Shown one piece after another: positions 10,344-20,180 of a stretch of DNA of 64,000 bases. The notes below the pieces were generated by a model that did not search any database, had not been told where the DNA came from, and saw only the letters and a list, made by a program, of their open reading frames with translations. The position numbers were made by a program, and so were the translations under genes. Within the stretch, counting starts at the first letter, position 1. Each line of letters begins with the position of its first letter. Source of the stretch: Evernia prunastri (lineage: Eukaryota; Ascomycota; Lecanoromycetes; Lecanorales; Parmeliaceae); NCBI GenBank assembly GCA_003184365.1, contig NKYR01000046.1, forward strand, positions 1 through 64,000, in the 5' to 3' direction.

Positions 10344-12245
10344 ATGATCCTACGATATCTTCCAGCGACTACACCCTTCCAATTGTCTAGCAGACTCATA
10401 GCCCTGCCATCCAACCTCTCACGCAAATTCCTTTCCAAACTTCAATCTCGGCGATCCTATACCAACTCAGCCATATCTCAAATGACTCCTTCGAAAATGC
10501 CCGTCAATGGCAACAAACGCAAAGCAGATGGCGTTACCGACAGTCCCAGTAAGAAGGCAAAGAGTAGTGTTCCTGCCTACAAAGATTCGTCGACAGAAGA
10601 AGAATACGGGATTGTTGACCGCCAATTCTATCCTCCGGAGATGACAAACGAGCGATGTAAACAGTATAACACAAATTTGATTGAACGTCCTATCGAGACT
10701 CTCGAAAAAGCCCAGAAGGAGACTCAGTCCGAGCGGGACAAGATCCGAGTGAAGGACGCTGTAGTGCATTGGTTCAAGTGCGATTTACGGACCACAGACA
10801 ACAAGGCCTTGCATTTGGCGTCCGAGAAGGCGAAGAGCAGTGGCGTTCCACTGATATGCATACACATTGTATCGCCCCAAGACTATAAGGCGCACATGAC
10901 CAGCGCTGTCCGCGTGGACTTTGTCCTCAGGACACTGGAGGTTCTGAAAGATGATTTAGCGCAATTGGATATACCGCTTTATATCGAGACGGCGACCCGG
11001 CGCAAGGCGATACCAAGTCGCATCTTCGAATTGTGTAAGCAATGGGGCGCGAGCCATCTCTACACAAATATCGAGTACGAAGTCGACGAGCTGCGACGGG
11101 AAGCATTGATGACCAGGACTGGGGTGGAGAGCGGTGTTGCGGTACATGCGGTCCCGGACACATGCGTGGTTGCTCCTGGTGAGCTCACGACCGGTACTGG
11201 AAATCAGTATTCGGTGTACAGTCCATGGTTTCGCGCCTGGATTGCGTACCTGCACACGCATCCTCACCAGCTCGATCTCTTCATTCCCCCAAACAAGAAT
11301 CCCGAGGACGCTCGGAGAGTTTTCAAGAGTCTGTTCGATTGCGAGATACCGGAGGCGCCAGAGAACAAGAAGCTCACCGGTGAAGAGAGGAAACGCTTCC
11401 GCAGCATGTGGCCGCCTGGGCAGCACGCAGCAAGAGCGCGGTTGGCTAAATTTCTCTCGGAGAAAGTCCATAATTACAAAGACGCTAGAAACTTTCCGGC
11501 AGGCAACAGTACAGCAATAATCAGTGTTCACTTCTCTTCTGGAACCCTCAGTGCAAGAACTGCGGTAGCAGCTGCGAGGGATGCCAATATTACGAAGAAG
11601 CTGGACGGGGGTCATAAAGGGATTGTTGGGTGGATTTCAGAGGTGGCTTGGAGAGACTTCTACAAGCATGTTCTGGCCCACTGGCCCTACGTGTGCATGA
11701 ACAAGCCATTCAAGCCTGAGTATACCAGCATCCAATGGGAGTACAATAACGAGCTCTTCCAGAAATGGTGCACCGGAACGACAGGCTACCCTTTCGTAGA
11801 CGCCGCCATGCGCCAGTTAAATCACACCGGCTACATGCACAACCGCGCCCGTATGACCGTTGCCTCTTTCCTCGCAAAGGACCTGCTGATTGACTGGCGC
11901 ATGGGCGAGCGATATTTCATGGAGCATCTCATCGACGGCGATTTTGCTTCAAACAATGGAGGATGGGGGTTTAGTGCTTCAACTGGGGTAGACCCGCAAC
12001 CTTATTTCAGGATATTCAATCCTCTGTTGCAGAGTGAGAAATACGACGCTGATGGGGTATACATTAGAAGATGGGTCAAGGAGTTGAGGGGAATACAAGG
12101 GAAGGCGATACATGACCCCTATGGAAGAAAAGAAGCCAAGGCAGCGGAGAAAGCAGGGTATCCCAAGATGTGCGTGGACCACAAAGAAAGTAGGGAGAGG
12201 TGCTTGAAGATGTACAAGCTGGGATTAGGGAGGGATACAGCTTGA
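10344..12245 (+). CDS. phr1: Class I CPD deoxyribodipyrimidine photolyase
   Basis: An intronless 633-residue protein. The N terminus (about 45 residues) is rich in Arg, Ser and Leu like a mitochondrial presequence, followed by a basic stretch (NGNKRKADG, PSKKAK) that looks like a nuclear signal. The antenna-binding photolyase domain starts near VVHWFKCDLRTTDNKAL. The FAD-binding domain has GIVGWISEVAWRDFYKHVL, then the signature region TGYPFVDAAMRQL, GYMHNRARM and WGFSASTGVDPQPYFRIFNP. These fit a cyclobutane-dimer photolyase, a light-dependent DNA repair enzyme, rather than a cryptochrome. The first ATG in frame (10344) is chosen; a later Met (MTPSK) would remove the leader and could give a nuclear-only form. 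Confidence 0.95.
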   Translation: MILRYLPATTPFQLSSRLIALPSNLSRKFLSKLQSRRSYTNSAISQMTPSKMPVNGNKRKADGVTDSPSKKAKSSVPAYKDSSTEEEYGIVDRQFYPPEMTNERCKQYNTNLIERPIETLEKAQKETQSERDKIRVKDAVVHWFKCDLRTTDNKALHLASEKAKSSGVPLICIHIVSPQDYKAHMTSAVRVDFVLRTLEVLKDDLAQLDIPLYIETATRRKAIPSRIFELCKQWGASHLYTNIEYEVDELRREALMTRTGVESGVAVHAVPDTCVVAPGELTTGTGNQYSVYSPWFRAWIAYLHTHPHQLDLFIPPNKNPEDARRVFKSLFDCEIPEAPENKKLTGEERKRFRSMWPPGQHAARARLAKFLSEKVHNYKDARNFPAGNSTAIISVHFSSGTLSARTAVAAARDANITKKLDGGHKGIVGWISEVAWRDFYKHVLAHWPYVCMNKPFKPEYTSIQWEYNNELFQKWCTGTTGYPFVDAAMRQLNHTGYMHNRARMTVASFLAKDLLIDWRMGERYFMEHLIDGDFASNNGGWGFSASTGVDPQPYFRIFNPLLQSEKYDADGVYIRRWVKELRGIQGKAIHDPYGRKEAKAAEKAGYPKMCVDHKESRERCLKMYKLGLGRDTA

Positions 12246-12950
12246 CAATGTGGGAGGCAAATGCGTCCCAGATTCGAGTCCTGCTTAAGATACTCCGTAC
12301 GGCAGTGTAGCGCTTGAAATTTGTACAATTATAGCATTCACAACCAGAGTAGACAGCATTCCATCGAATTGTCCATGTCATTGAACATCAGTATGATTAG
12401 GGGCAAAACTAGACTTGATAGATACTGTATGAAATGTCCCGCCCGTATCTGTGATAAGACCGGTGACCTTGAAAAGTCCCATCTCTTCATAGGCGAGCTT
12501 GCATTGCAAATGTTCATATGCGGCCTGTACAGTCCCTTCTCTAGACTCATGGGGTGAATTGAGAAAGGAGAGGAGAAGAGGAGACGATCCCACGGCATGG
12601 GTTCGTGCTGCCTGCGATCGGACGGCCGGGTTGGGATGGGGGGAAAGTCGGTTCGGAGCTGAGAAGGGGGAAATGCATTAGAAAGTAGGGTATGGAGTAA
12701 AGGGGAGCAGTCGCCAATGGCACGTTCATGGGTGCTGAAGTTCCTGGTTGACGGTTTGAGTGTCCGAAGCTTCTTGTGGTTGCATGCTCTGTCTTTATTT
12801 TCCCCTCACAGTAGCATCAAAACCATCCATCAACCATTCCCCTCCTCATCAACCTATTCGAGCCGTCAGCCAATTTCCTTTCCAAACAATTCCACTCTCA
12901 CTCCCTCACTCACTCACTGGCCCCCACTCACCAACACACAAGCCCAGCCT
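12246..12950. other. Intergenic, photolyase to eS21 (convergent)
   Basis: This holds the 3' flanks of two convergent genes. Long open frames on the plus strand opposite eS21 are antisense shadows. Confidence 0.5.
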
Positions 12951-13345
12951 CTACCGCTGCGAGCTCCCGCTCCACACATTCTTCAGCATCCCATCCCTCT
13001 GCGCCAGCCGATTCAGACTATCGTCCCCTTCGCCCATCGCCCTGACGAACCCGCACAGCGCGTAGACCTGGTTCTCGCCCGTGTAGCGCCCGTTCTCGTC
13101 GACTTTGCCGACGGAGATCTGCACCGAGGCGTGGTCCTTCGCTTTGATGATGCGGTTGGTCGCGGAGCATTTGCGGGGGACGTAGCTGGTTGGTGGGAAA
13201 TGAGGGGGGTTGTTGTTAGCCGGTTGTGGTTTTGGGAGGGGTTGGGGGGGGAAGGTGGATGGGCAGTGGGGAGTGGAGGTTGGGGAAAGGGTGGTTTGAG
13301 GGATGGAACGTACAGGTCGACGAGTTCGCCTTTGTCGTTTTCCAT
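12951..13345 (-). CDS. RPS21: 40S ribosomal protein eS21
   Basis: Two exons (13345-13314 and 13185-12951) with a GTACGT..CCAG intron of 128 bp give 88 residues, the normal family length. Exon 1 encodes MENDKGELVDL, the highly conserved eS21 start. Exon 2 continues with YVPRKCSATNRIIKAKDHAS and ends in an NVWSGSS-type tail. The protein sits on the 40S head/platform and takes part in small-subunit maturation. The intron within the eleventh codon is a typical ribosomal-protein arrangement. The third codon position is strongly C-biased, fitting high expression. There is no ambiguity about identity. Confidence 0.96.
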
Positions 13346-13878
13346 GTTTGCTGTGGATTGGGGAGGTTCGGAGAGGGTGGTTTTGTGGTTGCGTGTGCTG
13401 TGGTCGACTCGATAGTCGAAGGAAAGATTTGGTGTGTGATCTCGCTTAGCGTCTTGGCGACTTCAGCCTTACGGGGTATCAGATGCTTGGACTGACATCT
13501 GATAAGGCGATCTCTTACTCTGTTTACTATGAATAATATTGGGACTGAACCGTGACAGGCACGTAATACATTGACTTTCAGTGTTCGATATTGGGTTCCT
13601 AATTACATCGTGTACTTCCCTGCCTTTCCAGGCCTTCCAGATTCTCAATGCAGCCACAACAAAATTTCCAAGTCTATTCTTTTCTCCACCACATTCAGCC
13701 AAGCACCGCTTCCCGTATGCAGAAATACCATGGCCCAAGCATCTCTTTCACCAAGATATAGCATGTATTACCCACATCATAGGTCTCGAATGTCGTTCGA
13801 CATCTTTTCCTGCGGTGACGCCGCCACGATATACTTGCTCACAGGCCTCCACAGGTCGTGGGCCGCACGGGCTGGATT
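13346..13878. other. Intergenic, eS21 to the first Cys-Pro-His paralogue
   Basis: There is no independent gene. The minus-strand frame of the downstream gene stays open from its TGA (13879-13881) to 13777 and could be the lost tail of that gene. Confidence 0.4.
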
Positions 13879-14451
13879 TCAAAGCCTGTAGGATTTTGCG
13901 ACGATCCTCAAGTCGCCCAGGGTCGCGTGCCGGCAGCCGTGTATGTCCAATGTGTCCAGGCGTATCTGAAGATCTGAAACGGAACCCGCAATATCCATGT
14001 GAACGTGGAAGTTCATCGTCCAGTGGATGCATAGCAGAAGACCGTCATAGTTTTCTTCGTAGCCCTGCTGGTATTCGTAAAAGCTGTTTGCTTTCAGGGA
14101 GCTGAAGCGAACCGGATACGCTTTACTCAGGTGAGTCCCCGCCTCAGATAACACATGGTGGGGACCAGCGGCGTTGGTAAATGCATCGATCTTGTCTCCG
14201 CTGTACTTGATTGATAGTAAGTGGACGATCCGCTTCATCCGTCTGAATGATTGTGTCTCATGAGGGCAGATCTGAAACCAGCGGTCCTTGGTATTCTGTT
14301 TGTCGTGGCTCTCGTCTCGTAGGTATCGGCATCCGAGCCTCCAGTCGCGAATGTCTCCGGGCTTCTGGAGCTCTGGGTTAGAGAGAAGCTTCTCATATTT
14401 TGTGCTTTGTGGCCTTTTGTCGAACATTCTTTTGAGCAGAATTAGGGCCAT
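13879..14451 (-). CDS. Cys-Pro-His family protein, paralogue 1 (probably truncated)
   Basis: A 190-residue uncharacterised protein. The start at 14451 (MALILLKRMF) matches the hydrophobic/basic start of the sister gene at 14779-15576; upstream in frame there is only a non-ATG codon. The shared signature QICPHETQSFRRMKRI is followed by an acidic/aromatic region (WTMNFHVHMDI, compared with the sister's WQLNFGAHPEL) and a second Cys..His site (DIHGCRHATLGDL) where the sister has CPH. It stops at 13879-13881, short of the C-terminal CxxC found in both sisters. In the same frame 33 more codons remain open, with faint resemblance to the sister's tail, so a nonsense change is plausible. No enzyme motif is recognised. 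Metal binding through the Cys/His sites is only an inference. Confidence 0.65.
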   Translation of the reverse strand: MALILLKRMFDKRPQSTKYEKLLSNPELQKPGDIRDWRLGCRYLRDESHDKQNTKDRWFQICPHETQSFRRMKRIVHLLSIKYSGDKIDAFTNAAGPHHVLSEAGTHLSKAYPVRFSSLKANSFYEYQQGYEENYDGLLLCIHWTMNFHVHMDIAGSVSDLQIRLDTLDIHGCRHATLGDLRIVAKSYRL

Positions 14452-14778
14452 CTTTGCGACTGAAGGTGCACCTGATTCTATCCTCAGAGAGATTTCGTCG
14501 GGCTGCAATGGTAGGGAGGCCCTTTTTTTCCTGTAAAATGCAATGGATTAATTGGTTCTTCCCTCCTCTCTCAAGCGTTCATGGCAGGGACCACCCCTTG
14601 GCTTAATATCACTGAGTCCTCATGAAAAGAGTCATGGGTATCCGAACCTGTGCTACAACGTCATTTCCTGAATTTGTCCATAAAAAAAGTTCAATGGGAG
14701 ACTTTCTAACGAAGCCTTTGCGTTGATCTGAAGGAGTTCCATATTTTCCCCTCCGTTTAGCACAGTCCCACTGCATTT
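14452..14778. other. Spacer between paralogues 1 and 2
   Basis: No gene is seen; both neighbours are on the minus strand. Confidence 0.5.
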
Positions 14779-15576
14779 TTAGTCACTGCACTGGAGGAGC
14801 CACTGCTTATCATCCACAGACTCAATTGTACCGAGAGGTCTGAACGTCTCGACTCGACACTTCCTGTCATCCCTTCCGGATACCCAGAAATTAGTCCCGC
14901 ATTGATCGCACTCCTTGATCTTCATGGACGCAATTTCAAATTTCTCGACCGGATCTGTCGGTGGCTCCAAGCAATAGAAAGCTTTGAAGGCTATCTCCTC
15001 GTCGCTCAGCTTTTTATGCGGGCACAAAGGGATGTCGCAGGAGTCCAGGAATAGCTGGAAACGTTCCACGGACTTCAAAAGTTCTGGGTGAGCCCCGAAA
15101 TTCAACTGCCAACGGATGTTCAAGATAAGGCCCTCCTCGAAGCCGTAGTCGCTGGTTGCTTGAAGGACGTCGTAGCCGTTGGGATCCTGTTTGCAGAGTC
15201 GGGGATGTTTGCGACGTCCAAACTCGCCTGATGACAGCTCGCTATGATTTAGTTCTGGGCCGGCTGTAAATGCGTCCATGGTTGGGTGGAGGTCTCCCTG
15301 GCCGTACAAGGAATAGATTCGCTGTGCACGCTTGAAAGACAGAGTTTCGTGAGGGCATAGTCGTACATATTTATCTGCCGATGGAGTAGTCGCGGGTCTT
15401 CTCTCGCCCTTGTCCTCACTTGCGCCACGTTCAGAAAATGAACGTAGCGCTTCGGGGAGGAGAGACCATGAACTTCGGTTGCTCTTGCTCGGATTGCTCT
15501 TGCTCTTGCTCGAAGTTGATGCCCTCCTATTCTCACCTCGCCGGAAGACAAGCGCGAATAGTTTCTTGAATACCAT
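14779..15576 (-). CDS. Cys-Pro-His family protein, paralogue 2 (apparently intact)
   Basis: A single-exon, 265-residue protein of unknown function. It starts MVFKKLFALVFRR, then a Ser/Lys-rich low-complexity linker. The conserved core follows: RLCPHETLSFKRAQRI near residue 75, GFEEGLILNIRWQLNFG near 150, a second DIPLCPHKKLSDEE near 185, then ECDQCGTNFWVSGRDD near 220, ending in an ETFRPLG..QWLLQC segment. Four Cys/His clusters (CPH, CPH, CxxC and the final Cys) recur in the sister at 17059-18079, which suggests a structural metal site; that is inference. There is no signal peptide and no catalytic motif I recognise. It is the best-preserved member of the three-gene array and the reference for judging the other two. 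Confidence 0.75.
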   Translation of the reverse strand: MVFKKLFALVFRRGENRRASTSSKSKSNPSKSNRSSWSLLPEALRSFSERGASEDKGERRPATTPSADKYVRLCPHETLSFKRAQRIYSLYGQGDLHPTMDAFTAGPELNHSELSSGEFGRRKHPRLCKQDPNGYDVLQATSDYGFEEGLILNIRWQLNFGAHPELLKSVERFQLFLDSCDIPLCPHKKLSDEEIAFKAFYCLEPPTDPVEKFEIASMKIKECDQCGTNFWVSGRDDRKCRVETFRPLGTIESVDDKQWLLQCSD

Positions 15577-17058
15577 GATAGCTGCGGCAGAACGTAAGAA
15601 TGCTGAGAGATACTTTGAAGTTGAGGAGCAAAGGAGGTCGCCAGTTTCCAGAACTTGTGGAGTTGGTTTTATTGCCTTTTATTCTCTCATTGTGCCTTGG
15701 CTGGCAATTTTTTCTTCTCCACCGCCAATCTTGCTCAAAAGCCACAAGAATATGAAAGCGTACCTTTATGATGCGTTTGAACAGCGCTTGAAAGTGGTTT
15801 TTTCTACGGGAAAGAATTTGTTTCAAGGACGAGGTCTTCGATGCCATGCAGTGAGCAAGCCGCTGACGTTTGTCCAAAAACCTTGTGCTCATCAAGATAC
15901 GCCGTCACTCGCCCTGGTACCACAGTTCCGACATTGTGTTACAAGGTGAGCGCCTCTTCTTGTATATAAAGATGCTTGGCTGGCCTCCACACCTTGGGAA
16001 TCTGTGGGACTGAATATAAAGTTTAAAAATGCATCCAGGCTGTCCATTACCCAAGAGACGCTAATTGCTGCTACGAGAGCCAAGATACATCTTCAACTTG
16101 CTAAATGGTCGAAGGTATACTGTTTGCTTTTGACGTCTTCGGGGATGTCAAAGCCCCACCAGGTCGTTCGCAGCTCGACATTCGTCAAATCAGGTCTAGT
16201 GTCAGTGTGAATTTTGAAGGAAAGCGGACGCCGGTTCTCACGCCAAGAGAAATTGGCCCACCAAAAGCAGGGTGGGCCAGCTCCACTGTGTGACACGCAG
16301 GTAGTTCAATTCTAGGGCACCGATATGTTGTACATCAACGAATTCATATGAGCTCTGTCAGGCTCATGGTGCGACTCTACCGCTCGGAAGAAATGGTCTT
16401 GCGGGACTATAGTTCGATCCATGACTCAGCGGGCCAACGCCGAGTAATATCGTCTCCAGTATTGATGGGTATCTTGGACTCGTTTCTTGGGCTCAGGAGC
16501 GTTAGAGAAATTTCATTTGATGCCGCCGAGGCTGAATCGTCTCTGGCCATTGCTTGGCTGCGAGACATTAAACGGACAGTCTCTTATAGTCTGTGGGGCA
16601 TCGGTCAAAGGCGCAGTTCGGCTTGTGGAAAGAAGTGGAGCGGCCCTGGTTGATGGGCACCTATGAAAGAGCAAAAGCCGCGTCAGGGTTACATGAGGCG
16701 TTTGACTATGTTCGGATTGCGAACAGAGGTGCGTCCTGAGTAATTAAGTCTGATGCTAGCTCGACATGGCCTCCCACAGCGTACCTTACGTCCTTCTCTA
16801 CTACGCAAATATGTCACGTGAGAACCGTGCTCAAAGGAATTGTCACACGGCTTCGAGACTCGATACGACTTTCGAGCGTCATGCCACATGTTCAGTATTT
16901 GGAGTCAGCTGTTTCGTACTTCTATTTGAGTGGCACCGCTAGCCAGAGCGGTCCTAGGTACAAAGCCTCCTAAAATCCGTGCTACTACGATCAGAGTTGA
17001 TGCTACATCCAAGACTACCTAGACAGAGACTGCATGGCCTGCTCAAATCCGTCTTCGC
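15577..17058. other. 1.5 kb gene-poor stretch between paralogues 2 and 3
   Basis: Only short open frames with no family resemblance. I looked for a fourth Cys-Pro-His copy on the minus strand and did not find the motif. Confidence 0.5.
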
Positions 17059-18079
17059 CTAGAGACCACACTGAGCGAGCCAAGCTGGATCGTTTTCCGA
17101 TTTGCCTGCCCCCAAGGGCCGCCTTACCTTCACCTCAAAAAGGCCACTGCTCACCTCACCAAGGCCACTCGGTCTTGCAATCACTGAGATCTGGGCTCCA
17201 CAAAATTCGCAATCTTGACTGCGTGTAGGGTCAGCCCGCGTGTCTTCTGGCTTCTTCTTCCAGTGATCAATGGGATCTGATGATCCTTTGGGTGGATGTG
17301 CAAGCATGTACATCGTTCTGGCAACCCATGGATCATTTATCATTTTGTGGGGGCAGAGTGTGATAACGGGCTTGTCGAGAGAATCTCGTTTTGTCGTCCC
17401 AGGCGCGTCGGGCGGGATTACGAGCTCGTTGAGAGTGTTGGATTGCCCCTACACTCGCCACGTCGGAATAGTAGCCGAGAGTCCAGGTAACGTGTAATGC
17501 CAGTGCGAAGTTGGATTTTAACAAAATAACATTTATGGGGTTGTATTTCAGTTTAAAGACGCCCATGGGGCAGAAGACACCGCGCCTGCCAGGATAACAA
17601 GTCATAGTACTGTCCTGGGTCCATTTCTCGTGTTGTTTGTTCTCCTCAGCTCCAATGGCGTCAGTCCCCTCGTCGCCGAATGTAAATCGCTTAAATTTCA
17701 AGATACGTTGCACACGATCGAAAGATAGGTTCTCGTGCGGACACAGCTTCACAGACTTTTCGGCAAGAGAATGTCCCGGATCGGCGCCTTTGCCGTTCGA
17801 TTGGTTGATGAGGTGTGAGTGGGCGACAGCATCTTCCTGGTAGGTCTTGTCGGCGGCACCCTGGGTGCGAGGTACAGCAGCTTTGCCTTCACGCGAGACT
17901 CCTCCAGGGACGTCTTCTGATGCCTCTGCATGAGGTGGGCTAGGAGATCGGATCGAGAAGCTGTCAGGATTCACGAGTGTCATGGAGCTGCGCCTTGACA
18001 TGGTGGATAGGCTGTCGCCTTCGTCTTTTTCATGTTGGCGGAAGCTGGGGAATTTCTTTTTTGGAAAGAAGGGAGGCAT
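17059..18079 (-). pseudogene. Cys-Pro-His family protein, paralogue 3 (probable frameshift)
   Basis: This starts with MPPFFPKKKF at 18079, then a Ser/Pro-rich linker (SRRSSMTLVNPDSFSIRS) and the family signature KLCPHENLSFDRVQRILKF. The matching aromatic segment is ALHVTWTLGYYSDV. Just after it, at a run of four C on the plus strand (17446-17449, four G in the gene), the conserved frame changes. The frame that carries ITLCPHKMI, DCEFCGAQISV and the VRRPLG..WLAQC end is the other one. The total span (1021 nt) is one base over a multiple of three, fitting a one-base gain in the homopolymer. A spliced reading using TGTAG just before the run would remove the conserved aromatic segment. If the frameshift is real, the product ends early at 17333 with an unrelated tail. 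Confidence 0.65.
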
Positions 18080-20180
18080 GGTTGGATGAATATGGAGTGA
18101 AGCACTGAGGATGTTGTGTGAAGGTAAGAAGGAGGAGCGGGGCTTGTAGTGTTTTACATTTGGTCGTACAGTGAGTGGGTGACACAAGCTCCCTCGCTCA
18201 CATGACTCAGCAACTTCTCCCTGAGGCAAAAAGATCTCTTGAGTCTCACATGACCAGTATTAACACTTATCTCCCCCCATCGAACGCTTTGAGAAAGTCT
18301 CGGTGTACTCTTCGCTCTGGTACTGTCTAGTCTTGTCGACACGAATACGCTTCCATTATTGTAACATCAGTCTTGCAGTCCACGCTCGCGCACACAGTCC
18401 ATTCCACCACAACATGCTATTCCTGCGGCAAATAAGCTCAAAGACTCTGCTGATACCCCGGGGGGTGAATCTCAATATATCTACTTGCCTCTTTTCTGCC
18501 GTCGTGCAAAATTGAGGGACCGAAGATTGCGTCCAGTCCTTTCTCGAGGACTTTGTCTATCGACGTATTGTGGGCACTTTTTAAGATACAGTGGCGCCGA
18601 TCATCCACACCGTTGACCACGTACTCGGACTTCCGGAAATTCCCAGTCAGTGCCGTCACAAACACTCGACTGAGATTGACCATGCCGCGCATAGTACGGA
18701 GGATAGTGCAGACTCTGCTGGGTTTGATGGTCGAATGGAAACCTTTGAGGTTTATGATACACGTCTGCCGTAGGGGCTCATCAGTACCACTGAGTAAGAC
18801 CAGCAGTTTGAGCGTGATGCCGTTTTGTCCAACGAAGGATATGCTGCAATCCGGCTATTTCTGACAACCACCGAAATCATGCTTTTTATGGATTCCACCG
18901 ACCCTCCATCAAAGCCGGCGGTAGGCTTAGACGTTTAGTGCGTTATGGCAACCCGACAAAAGCCTGGAGTTTGATGACTTTTGACAGGTACGAGACAGAT
19001 GTCAATGTTTCGGATAAGCGTCAGGGTGTGCATGTCGATAGGATTAGCTATACTTAGCCATAGTCCTGGATAGTAAACCCGGAAGAAGGCCTATTCATAC
19101 AGAATCTTGGAAGCTTCGCTGTATGCACGCTGAGAAGTGCAGAAGATAGCGATTTGACCCGAGCTAAGACCATTATACTAAACCAAGTTGACCTGCTCCC
19201 CAAATAGAGAACAGACGGCGATCCGGAGGTTTGACGGTTGTTGTGATTCCTTAAATGGTATTGCTTACGGAGATCGATTTTGCGCTGCCAAAGATGTTGA
19301 CTTAGCAGGAATTGCATTACCATGACATGAGGCCATTGCGATCCACTCTATCCCCGTCATTTAACAGAGGCCTACTGTTGTAAGTATCGAGCTCTACTGC
19401 TCAAATTCCGCTAGCAGCACACCCGAATGTCTGCAGAAGCAGCGGTGAATCTTCCATCTGAGACGATGTTCCTACTGAACAGCATTATAGGCTAGGTTAC
19501 CCATTTCCACTTTCAAGAGGGTATGGCAGAACTCTTGGATGCTTTCGCAGAGCATGTGATTTATTAATACTATTCTCCGGTGCCGAAATATGGTTTCTTG
19601 GTTATACGTTATACCGAAGAAAGCTAAGCAAACGGGAAAGAGTAGCGTGGCCTTGTAGTTCCAGGGTTCCTTTTGCGCCTAATCATTTGCCCCAGGGAAC
19701 TGCTGGAAGCCTGGAAGCATCAAGAAACGGTTTTAGACATGTTCAATTTAACCCTATACCTCCTTCTAACCAATACAAAGACCTCTAGAATCTCTCTGTC
19801 TGTCGCGGCTTAGAGGCGCATTTGTACCCAGCTGACTTTCGAGAAAGCCCCGGCGGAATCTTTGCAAGACTTCGAGACAGTGGCGCAATTCTGTGGCCTA
19901 CGCGATCAATACAACGGCCTTCTCCGGTCAAGCCTTGCCAATTCTGGAGCACTTCAGACTTAGGTACTCCGTAGTTGCTCGGAATGCAGGGTGTGTGGAT
20001 AGGGTGGGTGTGCTGCAGAATGCGGAGAACATTCTTATGCAATTCATGAATTCCCTATATTCAGGCCAGAAGCTCACGACTCTCAGACGTCAATAGTGCC
20101 TTTGTCCATCAATGTCGACATCATAGTGGTCCCCTCGAATCCCTCTCCTTATAATTCCCTCGACCTGTCCGGCGGTCAAA
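18080..20180. other. 2.1 kb gene-poor stretch before HMG-CoA reductase
   Basis: No convincing gene. An 84-codon minus-strand frame at 18438-18692 has protein-like composition, but no motif, splice sites or family could be assigned. The last few hundred bases should include the HMG-CoA reductase promoter. Confidence 0.45.

Noticed and set aside
12255..12290. tRNA-like B-box (GATTCGAGTCC)
   Set aside because: No matching A-box or acceptor stem could be found at the right distance.
12717..13415. A 232-codon plus-strand open frame
   Set aside because: It is antisense to the eS21 gene and its C-rich intron, with no protein-like features.
18438..18692. An 84-codon minus-strand frame as a possible gene
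   Set aside because: It has no recognisable motif, no splice partners and no resemblance to the nearby paralogues.
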